Below, in pieces: positions 52,701-64,000 of a stretch of 64,000 nucleotides of DNA (position 1 is the first letter of the stretch; every line of letters begins with the position of its first letter). A program made the position numbers and the translations under genes. A model generated the notes under the pieces. The model was not told the origin of the DNA. It was given only the letters and a program-made list of their open reading frames with translations, and made no database searches. Origin of the DNA: Diplosphaera chodatii (taxonomy: Eukaryota; Chlorophyta; Trebouxiophyceae; Prasiolales; Stichococcaceae); assembly GCA_032358165.1 (NCBI GenBank), contig JAALGY010000057.1, forward strand, positions 2,108,001 to 2,172,000, in the 5' to 3' direction.

Positions 52701-54597
52701 AAAACAAGGGAAGCGTGCTGGCTGTTGCAGCGCGAAGTCACTCGGGACAACCTCATTGCACGCCACACGACAGGCCAAGTGTTCACCTTGCGGCGCTCGA
52801 GGGTGCCCTCGAACTGGTCCTGGCAGTGGTTCAGCAGCAGGCGCTGGAAGGACATGGGCTTAGTTTCGCCCTTGGGCGGCGCCAGCTCCGGCAGCTGCTG
52901 CGCCAGCGCCTCGCACAGCTCCGCATACATCGCCACAAACGTCGGCTGCTCGATCTGGCGGTCACACATGGAGCACACATTCTCAGCTACGGTCCAACAG
53001 TTGAATTGGTTGGACAGACGCCAGCTGGCACAAGCCACTGCAACCAGCAATTGCATGCACATCAGCACGACGACTCCTCAGGGAGCACAGACTGACGGGG
53101 CAGCATGCCCCTCAGCAACATCATCAGCAAAACAGGACGTACCGCATTGTCAAAGACCAGCCTGATGAGGCCGTTGAGCACGTCCACGGAGGTGACCGCG
53201 GCCATCAGCTGCCCCAGGAGTCGATCAAACTTCTCCGGAGTCAGCTTGTTGAGGACACCCTTGACCGACTTCAGTGCCTGGCAAACAGCAATGCACAGAC
53301 GTTGGTGGGTGGTGATGAGGAAGTTGGGTACGCCACATGGCGGTTGCATGCTGCACCCATGAACCCAGTGCATGATGCTGCAAAGACACAGAGCACTCTA
53401 CACGTTTCTGCAGGACGCTCAGCAGATGCACGATCTCCTGCTAGATTTTCCTGCATTAGAGCCTGAGCACAGCTTGCCCCACCGCTGCGTCGCCTGCTGC
53501 AGATGTGGTGCCCGGCATCCACGCCTTCTTGCCCACATCAGCCGCTGACTGCAGCTGAGATGTGGAATCGTTCCTGGGAGGAGCCCCACCCGTTGGCCCA
53601 TTCTGCAAGTACAGAATGGCGGTACTGGTGATCCCAGGATGGCTCCCACACTCTTTCCCACCGGAGCTGGACTCAACGTTGCCGCTGCCAGAGTCAGTGG
53701 AGTCTGATCAAAGCGTGGCAGTCATGGGTAGAAGTCGTTTTCGACCAGCAATACCGCATAGCGGTGTCCCACCTGCTGCGGAGTGGATGGCCGCGGGCCT
53801 GCAGGGGATGGCCGTTCAGGCGCTCCGTTTGCTGCAGGCGGGCCGCGAATGAGCTCGCGTTCTGGGGGCGCCGCGCCGTCTGCTGCCGGCGGCTGCGGGG
53901 CACGTGTGCGCCAATTGCGATCATCGCTGTCATCAGCAACCGGCAGTGCGCTTTGTGCTGCCTGGCGGGCCCCCTGCTGGTTGGGGTCGTCCTTGTTGAT
54001 GATGGCCTCCGAGTGGCCGGGATCCAGGCCTGGCGGGAGGTCTGCAAACTTCTGCGGGAGCCACAGAAAGGAGGCCTTACACGTGAGTGCTGTCTTGATG
54101 GCACAGCAGCAGCAGACCAGGGAGCTCAGGAAGCTGTCCGTCCGAAGCACCACAATGGATAGCCATTGGAAGAACCACGCATGCATGCATGCTGCATGTG
54201 CACGTAACACGACATGCACTGCCTTAAATCCACTGCCGCCTCACATGCGCAGAACTGTGAAGCTTGCACCTGGCTGAAACGCAGAAGGAAGTCCCGGTCA
54301 TAGCGCACAACTTCACCCGCCGGCTTCTTTACCAGATTCGCGGCGTCCACTGCTGGAGCCTATGCAATGGTGCCAAGGTGAATTATGTGATGGGTGCTCT
54401 TGCAGAAGGAATGTTAGCAAGCGAGAAAGCACATGCTCCAGCATGCCGAGGAAGAGGTAGATCACCGGACGACCTGCGGGTGTACACACCTTGGCAGCCT
54501 TTGTAGGCGCCGCGCCTTTCCCAAATTTGGCGAAGGGATTTGTGCCCGCACCGCCACCAGGTCGCAGCGACATCGGCCGCAAGCTGACCTCCGCCAT
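49797..54597 (-). CDS. EIF4G: Translation initiation factor eIF4G/eIF(iso)4G
   Basis: This is the scaffold of the cap-binding complex, joining eIF4E, eIF4A and eIF3. The ATG at 54595-54597 gives MAEVSLRPMSLRPGGGAGTN, then PFAKFGKGAAPTKAAK. RYDRDFLLRF (about 54277-54302) is a good eIF4E-binding motif (YxxxxLL). A Pro/Ala-rich linker and KKAWMPG follow. The MIF4G domain (about 52.03-53.4 kb) has SVKGVLNKLTPEKFDRLLGQ, LIRLVFDNAV, PTFVAMYAELCEALAQQLPE, KKRTLGITRLIAELYKKSVV and ARVEGYLKAMENMSKSDAIA with RIRFLIRDVLDLRR. A Gly/Pro linker leads to the MA3 domain (about 49.9-51.2 kb): RRADGLFTEFLSSNDEKEAV, APKLCAGVLGRALLQGVLPP and ALIAPALQYVKVGD. It ends AEFLSQEGLTALAA, stop 49797-49799. The short N-terminus favours the iso4G form. 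Confidence 0.92.
54277..54302 (-). other. eIF4E-binding motif in eIF4G
   Basis: The codons for YDRDFLLRF match the canonical YxxxxL-hydrophobic motif by which eIF4G and 4E-BPs dock on the dorsal face of eIF4E. It sits about 60 residues from the N-terminus by my exon model. Confidence 0.75.
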
Positions 54598-55281
54598 GGC
54601 TGCCTGAATGCCTTATGCGTCGGTAGCCCGTCTGCGGGGCAAGCTATGGCGAGGAGGCCGCCGTCACATCGTTTCTGCACCGTGAGGGTGGCAGGGTATT
54701 GCGTGACCGACTTTGGTGTCGGAAGTCGTCCACAAACCTTGGCGGGACTGCCGAGCCTTGATAGCTTGTGCGGCTGTCCAGTGTCCATGTTAGGAGTTGA
54801 TTTGACGATAGCACTGCCTGGCTGCATTGCCGTGCTGAATGAGCTGCAACGGCATGCACCCATGTGTGGTGGTTGCAAGCCATGCGGCTTGAAGATGGAT
54901 ATCATGTGCATGCAAACTGGCATCACTGAGCTTACATCAGCCTACTAGAGGTAATAGCTGTGCAAAGCGGGATTGCCATTCCGGACGAGGCATGTGGTGG
55001 AAGGCGTATGGCGTTGCATTCGCCAGCTTGTTGGCCGGCGCAGCGGTTGTGCACAATATCATGAAGCCGGACCTGGTGTGTTGATGGGAGTGCTCGTAAA
55101 TCGTTACGATCAAGGTTATCAAGATACAAGCCATGCCAGTCGTGACAGTTTCACGTCAACATGTTGTCATGCTGCAGACCATCCCAGTCGACGACCACAC
55201 CCGGGCAGAGCCTGCGCCTGATCAGATGGGCTGAGTGCAGTGTCGCACAGCGGCAGGGTTTTTGGTTGGAAGCGAGCGGCT
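54598..55281. promoter_or_regulatory. Divergent promoter region, eIF4G and NFXL1-like
   Basis: About 680 bases separate the two divergent start codons. No convincing open frame or TATA element is present. Confidence 0.35.
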
Positions 55282-58200
55282 ATGACAGCCGTCGCCGCAG
55301 CGACCAGTGCAGATGAGCTGCTGCGGCGGTGCCTTGCGTCCTACCCAGGTCTTTAGCTCCGCCATGCCACATGTGCTGTGCTGCAGGCATGCCACACGCC
55401 TTGAGGCTGACATGGCACTCTGGCTCACATTATTGCCTTTATCCTGTTGCCTACCGAAGGCGCATACGAGGACGAGGACGCATCAGAGCAGGATAGCATC
55501 CGACGTGTGGCGGAGCACTTGAATGCCGCTGATAGCGAGGCAGCCGTGTGCATCATCTGCTTGGAACTGCTCAAGCGGGAGGATGCAGTCTGGAGCTGCA
55601 GAGACGGCTGCTGTGACACGGTGCACTTGGCATGCATTCAGGTGGGGTGCAACCTGAGGTCATGTCTGCCCAACTGCAGCTGTGCTCCTGCCATGTGCGC
55701 GGCAAACTGCCATGGAGCGGCAGGATAATTGCTGCCGAACGCACGCAGGCATGGGCGCGGCAGCAGATCAGAGAAGCAGCTGTCAAGGCAGATGCACAGG
55801 CAGTGAAAGAGGATGCAGCAGGATGGTGCTGCCCCAAGTGCCGCTGCGAGTACCCTGCGGCCGCGGTGCCCAACAGCTATTTGTGCTACTGCGGCAAGCA
55901 GGTCGACCCCCAGCCCAGCCTGTGGCTGCCAGCGCACTCGTGTGGTGAGCCTACCAAGTGGATGATGGTCACGAGCTCACCTCACAAGGCAGTACCACAG
56001 AGCACTGCAGCATATTTCGCCTCTACTTCGAGGGCTTGTCGTGGGCGTCTCCTGCATGCTTGAGCCAGACTGTCATGAGTATTTATCAACTCGTGTAGGT
56101 GACACATGTGGGAGGCAGCTGCCGTGTGGGCAGAGCCATGGGTGCATGCTGCTCTGCCATCCTGGACCCTGCCCAGTCTGCCCACGCATGGTGCACATAA
56201 TCTCCCTTGGCACTGGCCGACTATCGAATGCCTGTCTGTCAATGATACCACATCACGCCAGCATGCGCCCAGGCGACGCCCTCGATCAGGATCTGATAGT
56301 CTCGTGCAGGTCTCAGTGACCTGCCACTGTGGCAAGGTCGAGACGCAGCGGCGGTGCCACCAGTCAACCTTCTCCTGCGGCAAGCTGTGCGGACGGCAGC
56401 TGGGCTGTGGCCACAGGTGCCCGCGCAGATGCCACGGAGGTATGTTGCCCCTACGACAGCGAGTTGCAATACTTTTTTTGTTGCGTGCGCATGCAACTAC
56501 AAGTGTCAGGAAGCCGGCGCGCTCTAAATAAGTTGCTGTTACTTCCTCGTAGGCCAGTGCCCTCCTTGTGGTCTTTCAAAGGAGAGAACATGTGCTTGCG
56601 GCTCGACAACAGCTGTGGTGCCATGCTCAGTGGGCGATTACCATTGTGGCCCGTGCGCCCAAATGCACGACTGTGGCCAACACAAATGCACAAGGGTGTG
56701 CTCTGTTGCGCTGCTGTGGTGCCGGACATCGATGCCACCTTACGACTGCATCTTCAAACTGCTTTGCTCTGCGTGATTCAGCCACGTCAGACAGTTGCTG
56801 TTCTCGCAGGACTGCCATGCGGGGTCCTGTGGCGCCTGCCCAAAGAGCGGCCCTCGCACTTGTGGGTGTGGCAAGGTGCGTTTCAGGCTGTTGTCATGCA
56901 CAAGATTGGCTGCTGCAATGCTGCAAAGAGCTCTAGGTATATCCAGCTGACTGGTGCTGTGGACACAACTACAGACGGCAGTGGCAGGCCTGAGCTGCCA
57001 AGAGCCCACGCCCACATGTGGGGCCACCTGCGACCGTGTCTTGCCGTGTGGCCTGCATCGCTGCATAGAGCGCTGCCATGCCGGCATGTGCCCGGACATT
57101 TGCAGGACCATGACGGTGAGCCAACACGTCTATTCTGGTGACATGTGCCTCTTTGACGCGTCATCACATATGTCCATGTGTGTCTGCAAACAGGAGCATG
57201 GTGAACAGCAGGCCCGATTGGCATGCAGGAGAAATCGTGCGCATGTGGATCGTTGCGCAAGGACGTGCCCTGCTGCGAGAGCCTGCGCTGCCAGCGCAAG
57301 TGTGCAGAGCTGCGAAATTGCGGCAGGCATGCGTGCCGCAGGCGGTGCTGTGACGGTGATCACCCAACATGTCAGGAGGTGTGCGCTGCAAAGACATATG
57401 GACCTCTTGTGACCTGGAGCCTCCTACCATGTTGCTGGCCCAAGCCTAAGACAAATTGATGTTTCCATTGATCTTGATCTTGTGTGTGAAGGAGTGCGGA
57501 CGCCTGCTGAAGTGTGGGAATCACAGATGCAAGGCGCCATGCCATGCTGGCAAGTGCTTGCCATGCACTCGGGAGCTGCATGTGGCATGCGCCTGTGGAA
57601 CAACCTCCTACCGCCTGCCTTGCGGGTGTGTGGCTGTCTTTGTGATGCTGTTGAGGTCTCTGAGCGTGTGCTGCTGTGATTTCCAAACTGGCACTCAGCT
57701 GCATGAAGGTAATACGGTGCATGACCGCCATACGTTGTGCTTGTTCATGCTGCAGTTGGGAAGCCCGTGCGAAGCCTCCAGTCTGTGCACAGCACTGTCG
57801 GGTGCCTCGAGTCTGCCGGCATGCAAAGATGCTTCCACCCCACAGGCAAGTGGGCCGCTGCACAGCATGAAGGCCTGCAGCATCTTCCCTCTGCTCGAGG
57901 GTTGGCGCGCCTGCCAATGTGCAGCTCCGTCCGTTTTGACAAAGATGCCAACCTCCTGACAAGGGCTACGACCCTCTTGAATAGGTGCCACTTTGGGCCA
58001 TGTCCCCCGTGTGCTGAGCCCTGTGGCTCGGTGCTGCAGCCATGCGGCCACCGCTGCGCGGTCGCACAGTGCCACGACCCGCAGCCGCCAGACATCCCTG
58101 AGTTTCAGCAGCCGCCGCCGCCCCAGCAGCCTGCGCTGGCATTTGCTCTGGACGTTGCCAGACCGCCAGCTGCGTCTGCACAGGTGCGGACATGTCGTGC

Positions 58201-60059
58201 CATATACTCGCCTATACCCTTCGACGGTGGAGTGCATTCGTTTCTGCTTGGCGTAATCTGAAGTGAGGAGGCGTTCAGTGCATCTAAATTACAGCAGGCT
58301 GTGTGCATCTCATTGGGTCCTGAACATGCACCAATGGTGCATATAGGCAGCAGAGGTGGCAGCCAAGCTGCAGGCTGGGACTCAGGCCACCTGCCCGCCG
58401 TGCAACTTCCTGGTCAAGCACTGGTGCCAAGGCGCCCACAAACTCATACAGCAGCCCTGCTCAGACGCCAGCCTCAAGTCTTGTGGACAGCCCTGCGGCA
58501 GGTGCCTTTGGATATAAGTTTGGCATGTTATCATCATCATGAAAATGCCTGCTGATTGGCTGGTGGCAAACATGGAGTTGAGACTAAAAGAATCACACAA
58601 TGAAGCAGAATACACGTGGCTAATTGGTGTGTGCATGGACAGGAGGCTGCCATGTGGCAGCCACTTTGCCAGTGGGATCCACCTCTGCACCCTTCCGTGC
58701 CACCCGCTTAGCACAGGGAATGGCCCTAAGGCCATGCCAGCAGGTCAGCTGCTTGTCACTTACGTGCCATGACAATGTGTCACACCTGAGCAAAACTTTG
58801 GTTATTCGCTTCGGAGCTGATCGACTGCATGTGCTCTCCAGGTACAACAGCGGAGCCCGGGTGTGAGACATGCACGCTGCCATGCGGAAGACAGAGAAGT
58901 GGCTGCCCGCACCCCTGTCAGGAACACTGTCATGCCGGCACCTGCAGCCCCTGCAACGTTGATGTCACCCAGGCTTGCCACTGTGGCAGGACCAATCTGA
59001 CGCACCAGTGCCACGAGCTCACCGAGGTGCGCATCACTTTGTACTTATAGGCAGTTGCAATGCTGCCAGGCCAAGCATCATGCTGAGGAGCCGTGGAGTC
59101 CCAGCCCTGCCACTTGGCGAGTGTTGCAACTGACGGCTCTCATGCTGGCGACATGACCTTGTCGTCCCGCAGGGTGATGCAGCCATCCTGCTGGGCTGTG
59201 GTAAGCAGTGCCTGCAGCCGCTGCCAGCCTGTGCACATCTGTGCATGGCCCAGTGCCATGCGAGCCCCTGCCCCGGTGTGGAATGCTGCAAGGAGGTGAG
59301 ATGCCACCTGCTGTATGTAGGCCACGATCTTCGACAGGCGTGGCACGACTGCTGTGCAGACAGGGTCACGTTGCAGGTGTGCGGAACCAGGTTCTCGATC
59401 CAGATACTGTGCGTGTGGTCATCAGGAGGTGGCCGTGCGCTGCGGCTGCCGGCGGCTCAAGGAGCGGTGGCAGTGCCACAGGGTGCAGGCGGAGCTACAG
59501 GGACGCGGCCTCAGCCAAAACGGCAGCTACGAGGGGGCCGCCGCACTGCGGCTGCTCCCATGCACCGCCCAGTGCAAGTCTGCCGAGGTCAGGCTTTCGG
59601 TTTGCGGTTGTGTAAATGGCCAGCAACCCCTGTCTGGTGAGTGCGCTGATGCGGACTCAACTGGCTCGCCTGCAGGCAGCAGCCACAGTGGCGCTGCAGC
59701 AGCGGCGGCCAGTCTCCTCTCAGACTGTGGTCGAGCCAGGCCGGGAGCAGCAGCAGCAGCAGGTCAGCCGCAGGCAGCGTGCAATGGACAGAGGGAGCGC
59801 AGGAGTCGAGGATGTGGGTCCCACGGTTGCAGATGTAGTGTCAAATAAGCTGAGGTAACATTGGATGTGCTGCCCTGCACCAGCATTTCTGGGATGACCC
59901 TTGAGTTCCTCCGATAAGTGTTGCCCACGTGCATGGCGGTCACCTCCGCATTTCCTCCCGTGCAGGAGGCTGCAGCGGAGGAGCAGGAAGCATGCGGTGC
60001 CCATTGTTATCTTGTTTCTAGGTGTGGTCTGCGCATACCTAGTGTACATCAGTCTGTAG
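55282..60059 (+). CDS. NFXL1: NFXL1-like RING and NF-X1 zinc-finger protein with C-terminal membrane anchor
   Basis: NF-X1-type proteins act as transcription regulators or ubiquitin ligases, in plants linked to stress responses. The ATG at 55282 gives [25 protein letters not shown]-type finger follows: [19 protein letters not shown], then CDTVHLAC and [12 protein letters not shown] long series of Cys/His-rich NF-X1 repeats spans 56.1-59.6 kb, for example [99 protein letters not shown] and [20 protein letters not shown]. After a Gln-rich segment, the last exon (about 59967-60059) gives [20 protein letters not shown] and CAYLVYISL, one TM helix. The stop is at 60057-60059. Human NFXL1 also ends in a TM segment. 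The family is certain; many of the roughly 15 exon edges are approximate. Confidence 0.9.
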
Positions 60060-60503
60060 GGTAAGTCGAGGAACCGGTATCTTGCGTATCGTGTGCGTTA
60101 GTGTGGGAATTGATTGCATTGCCGGTAAGCAGCAGTACCGCAGGATGAGTTATGGCGGATTGTGGTACCCAACATCATCCTTGCTAGCCCATGCAGATGT
60201 CGCTGGTGGTTATGTGTGGCATCTGAGCAGTAGTGTAGCAGTCTGTGTTTAACGTGTAAAGCCTGTTGGTCTTGCAAGATGGTAACCTCCCATGCACCAG
60301 CTTCCACCTCAGGGCCACCGCATTACTAGTCCTAGCACAGAATCCCATGTCAGGGTGCGTGCTTGATGCAAGTCGAGAGCTGCTGTATTGGTGACTCGCG
60401 CAGTTGCAAGCTACATTTACCCGTCTATTGCACCCATTGCAGCGTACATCAGTCTTTGCTGCTGCAAATTCAACAAACTTTCGGGTGTTGGAGACTGCCC
60501 AAC
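60060..60503. promoter_or_regulatory. Tandem intergenic region upstream of TOM20
   Basis: This holds the NFXL1-like 3' UTR and the TOM20 promoter or 5' UTR on the same strand. No distinct motif is seen. Confidence 0.3.
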
Positions 60504-61824
60504 ATGGAGCAACTCAGCCGTGAGGATCTTGAGAGGTACGTTCAACCGGTGGCGTCGAACGATGATGATGTGGAAGTGCATCAGAGTTACTATATCTATG
60601 GTTTGATCGCGGGCTTTGCCTTGTGCAGGCTGATGTTCTTTGAGCAGGCGCGGGAGCAGGCCGAGAGTGATTTCAAGGCAAATAACAGAGACGCACAGGT
60701 GCAGTTGATGTTGACAACCTGTGCAGAACCCCTTCTTCTGGCTGTAACAGTCCGAACCTCGCGACATGTCATCAAGCGGGTGTTGCCGTCTGCAGGCGCT
60801 CACACGATGGGGTGGAGCACTGCTGGAGCTAGCCCACTTCCGGCAGGGAGACGAGTCATACAGCATGATCGAGGATGTGAGATGTTCTCCTCGTGCCACA
60901 GGATCTCCCCGTTGTTTCATCGTGCTGCCAACATGCATGCAATGCTGCACCCAACTAACAGGCGCTACCCCACATTGCAGGCTGTAAGGAAGTTCAAGCA
61001 GGGCATTGATATTGATGGCAGCCGGCACGACACAAAGTGGTGTCTCGGCAATGCGTACACCTCACAGGTTGGCATTCTGAAACTTCATGACCCCATGCAC
61101 CAGGACACCTGCTGTGTGCTGCGCCAGGGTTCCCCATGGCAGCCGCCACTTCCTCGTGTGTACACCCAGCATTGTCCCCTTGTGCAGGGCTTCCTGACAG
61201 CAGACAGCAGCAAGGCGCAGCAGTTCTTCGATCTGGCAACAGACCAGTTCGACCTGGCCTTGAAGCAGGTGGGGCTCTGCCTTCACGGTGCTCATCGACT
61301 CTTCGCTTCCACCCGAGTCCCGGCTGTGCCTGCACAGAGCCATTATCAGTACCTTGCTTGTGTCGCCTTGCCGCAGGACCCGTCGAACGACGTATACCGC
61401 AAGGCGGTGGAGATGACGAAGAAGGCGCCGGAGCTGCACAAGGAGCTGCAGCGGCAGCTGGCTGCGCAGGGCGAGGTGCGCATCACCCCTTGAGTGCAGC
61501 ATGAGCCTAGAAACTTTGCCCGCGTCGAGTCTTTTGCAATTGACAAAGACTGTCAGGTTACCAGGCAGTATGGCTTGGCAATGTTGGCTGGACGCCCTGC
61601 ACAGTGCTTACTGCACACGACTGCTGACACCTGTTTGCTGCCTGCTGTAGACGCTCACACTGGGCGGCGGCGGCGGGGCCGGCAGCAAGACCGCCATGAA
61701 GGGGGGCATCAGCGATGTGTGGTACGATGTTGCGGGCTGGGGCATCTTGGTTGCCATCGGTTTCGGCATTGTGGCGCTGTCGAAAAATGCCCCGCAGCCT
61801 GGCGGTGCGCCTGCCATCAAATGA
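60504..61824 (+). CDS. TOM20: Plant-type mitochondrial import receptor TOM20
   Basis: This is a tail-anchored TOM-complex receptor for presequences at the outer membrane. Exon 1 (60504-60535) is MEQLSREDLE plus a split Arg codon, joined at 60629 to LMFFEQAREQAESDFKANNR. Further exons give ALTRWGGALLELAHFRQGDE, AVRKFKQGIDIDGSRHDTKW, CLGNAYTSQ, GFLTADSSKAQQFFDLATDQ, and FDLALKQ joined to DPSNDVYRKAVEMTKKAPEL. These are the degenerate TPR helices of plant TOM20 (LTRWGGALLEL and CIGNAYTS are hallmark). The final exon (about 61652-61824) carries a Gly-rich linker and the C-terminal anchor YDVAGWGILVAIGFGIVALS, ending GGAPAIK, stop 61822-61824. The C-terminal anchor separates it from the N-anchored animal/fungal protein. 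Confidence 0.94.
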
Positions 61825-62056
61825 GCTGGAGCTGCTCGAATAGCAGGCGATTGGTGGCATAGCCTACTGCACTGCACTGCACATGGGGCTGGCATGTTGA
61901 CGACAGCCTTGACCAAAAGCGTGCTGTCTTGCATGCGGTTTGGGATCTATGCAGAGTGGGTGTACTATTACAGGCTGTACTGCATGCCTAGCATCTGGTC
62001 AACTGTGCTGAATTGTCTCCCGTATAAATACTGACACCCCTCGCCAACCCCCTCCG

Positions 62057-62075
62057 ATACTATACTATACTATAC
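62057..62075. repeat. TATAC pentanucleotide microsatellite at a stop codon
   Basis: Nearly four copies of tatac run from 62057 to 62075. On the minus strand the repeat supplies the TAG stop codon of TTM3 and the start of its 3' UTR. Because the stop is the first unit reached, length changes would not extend the protein. Confidence 0.75.
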
Positions 62076-63483
62076 TTTTGCGGAGCGGCGGCGGAACCTC
62101 CCAAATTTGGTGGTTGTCGAAAATTCGTATGGGACGCCATTCGCTTTGAGATAATCGCCCAGCTTGCCCTTGATGGCCTCGGGATCACCCTGGATTGGTG
62201 CAAGCACAAGCACTGTATGAGTCCCAGTGGGTCAGCGCCTGCACCAGTGGGCACCTGTCTCAGTTACATTGTCTGATGCACAGCAGCTCAGGCATGTACG
62301 ACAGCTGCTCATTCTAGCCTCACAGTTTCGAGCTCGATCTCGTAGAAGGTGTCCTCCGAAGGGCACTTGTCGGTGGGTGAGTAGATGGTCTCATCCACCT
62401 CGAGCGTGTAGCCCTCCCTGCAATGCGGACATGCATATCTTACGCATGTTTGGTCACAACCATTGACTGTGAAGTGCAGATCTGATTTGACTTGAGAAAC
62501 TAGCCGTTGCGCACCAGTCGAAGACCGAGCGGTTGTTCTTGAACCCGCCCAGCAGTGTGAGCTCCGACAGGTCAGCATCCCTATGCACGACAGCAAACAT
62601 TTGTGATGTTGATGGATATGCTGTGCGAGCAGCAGGATGTGCTGTGCAGACTGGATTGCAGATTTGAAGCAGGACACAACCTACTCCTTGATCTGCTGGA
62701 TGTGCTGACTGTCGCTAGTCAGCAGCAGTGATGGCTCGTCCAGGCACTTCTTGGCAAACTCCAGTGGAAGATCGTCCTCCACCTGCGAAATGTTTGGCGC
62801 GGTCTCAGGCCTCCAACCTTGCAAAGCTGATATGTCCGGAAGACCTTGCTGCCAGCCACTACAGGTGCAGTGCGCGCTGTGCACATGCAGCTGTGCGGCC
62901 ACCTCTGTTGCTCTGCCAACACCGTCCTTCATCTCCTGACGCCCCTGTGCGCAGGCGCAAAGGGCTGTGAACCTTCAAGGATACAACTCCTGAGGTTTTC
63001 CAGGTTGTTGATGCCACCATACACTGCTGTCGACGCTGTGCAGCGTCATATGTGGAGCACCTACGGTCGTGCACACTGCTTTCACGAGGAGGCCTACCTT
63101 GATGGTAAGCACCGCCTTCTGGTCATCAAAGAAGCGGATGCGCAGTGTGCGGCGAAACTTTGAGACACGGCCGTCAGGGCTGTCGAAGAAGTAGTTGCGC
63201 TGTGCGTAGACTGCCTTGCGATTTGGCTGCAGCATGCTGAGTACCTGGTGGACAACCCCGCACGTCAGTGCAGTCACAGCGTGCACACCGGCCTTGGAGA
63301 CATGGCGCCGATGCTGCACGCACATGCCTGCATGCAGCTGCGCTCCTGGACACTCTCCCAGGTGGTCTGTCCTACAACAGCATGCCGCGTCTGGCGTTTG
63401 TGCTGCTGTCATTGTGCTGATGTCATAAGCACCTTGGCATGAGCAGCATCATCTGGCAACTGCAGCTTGATCTCCACTTCCAT
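62070..63483 (-). CDS. TTM3: CYTH-domain tripolyphosphatase, TTM3-like
   Basis: Triphosphate tunnel metalloenzymes bind triphosphate in a beta-barrel; plant TTM3 hydrolyses tripolyphosphate. The ATG at 63481-63483 gives MEVEIKLQLPDDAAHAKVL, containing the CYTH signature ExExK. Exons then give KAVYAQRNYFFDSPDGRVSK, RRTLRIRFFDDQKAVLTIK, EDDLPLEFAKKCLDEPSLLL, ADLSELTLLGGFKNNRSVFD with a following W, GYTLEVDETIYSP (the acidic metal-binding strand) and TFYEIELETV. The C-terminus is GDPEAIKGKLGDYLKANGVP and YEFSTTTKFGRFR, stop 62070-62072. Order and spacing follow Arabidopsis TTM3 (LGGFxNxRxVxxW, LEVDETxY, YEIExET, TKFxxFR). It starts only 115 bases from the stop of the next minus-strand gene. Confidence 0.9.
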
Positions 63484-63598
63484 GCTGTGAGTTTCGGAAG
63501 CTCCTGATGATGATCCGGATGTGGTGCGGCGCCTGAACAGACGCGCTGGCGAGCCACGTACAAGACCCCGTTCCTGTGCTGGCGACTGTGCACCGAGG

Positions 63599-64000
63599 CT
63601 AGCTTGCCGGCTGCTGCGGCCCGGCAGGCCTTGCAGCACCGGTGACGGCGGCTGCGGCTGTTGCGGCCTGCTGGGCTGCTGCGGCCTGCTGACCTGCCAG
63701 GCCGATGCGGTCCGCGACAGTCGCTGGGCGTTGCTGCTCCTGCAATGGCGACATGCTTGACGTCAGCAGCTTGCCGTGGGACCAGCAAGCTATGCTATGA
63801 GCATGATCGAGGAGCACTGACCGTGGGAAGCGGCAGAGGCTGCCCCTGATGTTGTCGCTCCCGCACAATTTGCTCGTACTCGGCCTTGTCAGTGTCCAGC
63901 TGCAGCTCAATGACAGTTGCCGGGCGCCGCAGCATGCAGCCTGTATAATGGCCAACGCCAGGCCGTAATAGTGCCCGGGCTTGGCTGTTAATTTATTTGC
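63599..64000 (-). CDS. 3' end of an unidentified gene (partial)
   Basis: Two exons of a gene that continues past the window edge. The upstream one (about 63823-63940) encodes PATVIELQLDTDKAEYEQIV, then RERQHQGQPLPLPT. The last exon (about 63599-63740) encodes RPATVADRIGLAGQQAAAAQ and an Ala/Gln/Thr-rich low-complexity tail ending AGPQQPAS, stop 63599-63601. The charged helix plus Ala-rich tail does not identify a family. Frame and splice phase agree. Confidence 0.55.
   Translation of the reverse strand, partial: ANKLTAKPGHYYGLALAIIQAACCGARQLSLSCSWTLTRPSTSKLCGSDNIRGSLCRFPRSVLLDHAHSIACWSHGKLLTSSMSPLQEQQRPATVADRIGLAGQQAAAAQQAATAAAAVTGAARPAGPQQPAS

Overview
This window looks like nuclear DNA from a unicellular green alga, most likely a trebouxiophyte (Coccomyxa/Chlorella-like). 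The evidence is plant-type TOM20, plastid biotin carboxyl carrier protein with a transit peptide, a CDPK, plant-type TTM3, plant-type gamma-carbonic anhydrase and plant-type SCAMP. It also has moderately high GC, many short GT-AG introns, and Gln/Ala/Gly-rich linkers. I found no bacterial operon, phage, CRISPR array, rRNA or convincing tRNA. Exons were joined by eye from splice-site phase and family homology, so outer coordinates are firmer than internal ones.

Layout, left to right. 97-1427 (-) plastid-type single-TM coiled-coil protein. 2257-5688 (+) FUS/TAF15-like RRM-RGG-double-zinc-finger RNA-binding protein. 6541-9107 (-) telobox MYB protein. 10287-12312 (+) SCAMP. 12633-14601 (-) Nudix hydrolase. 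15128-20451 (-) auxilin-like J protein. 20832-23410 (+) tRNA-dihydrouridine synthase. 23411-24690 gene-poor spacer with a strong hairpin. 24752-25549 (+) small MGLCGSK protein whose start codon is apparently split by an intron. 25817-26951 (-) prefoldin 3. 27702-32007 (-) organelle-targeted ViaA-like VWA protein. 32561-33442 (-) ribosomal protein eL28.

34162-34807 (+) SH3BGR/glutaredoxin-like protein. 35421-36325 (+) YAR1-like ankyrin protein. 36617-38018 (+) METTL21-type methyltransferase. 38230-39699 (-) gamma-carbonic anhydrase of complex I. 40195-40661 (+) MIC10. 41129-42480 (-) Hikeshi. 43052-48239 (-) CDPK with two EF-hand modules. 48660-49385 (+) intronless plastid BCCP. 49797-54597 (-) eIF4G/eIFiso4G. 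55282-60059 (+) NFXL1-like RING/NF-X1 zinc-finger protein with a TM tail. 60504-61824 (+) TOM20. 62070-63483 (-) TTM3. 63599->64000 (-) the 3' end of an unidentified gene.

This is an ordinary housekeeping stretch of 24 loci on mixed strands, with no operon logic. Themes that recur are mitochondria (gamma-CA, MIC10, TOM20), membrane traffic (SCAMP, auxilin), and RNA/translation (eL28, eIF4G, DUS1, prefoldin, FUS-like). The most interesting items are the double EF-hand CDPK, the organelle ViaA-like protein, the FUS/ZRANB2 hybrid architecture, the divergent gamma-CA/MIC10 pair, the split-ATG gene, a probable GC-AG intron, and the only intronless gene (BCCP).
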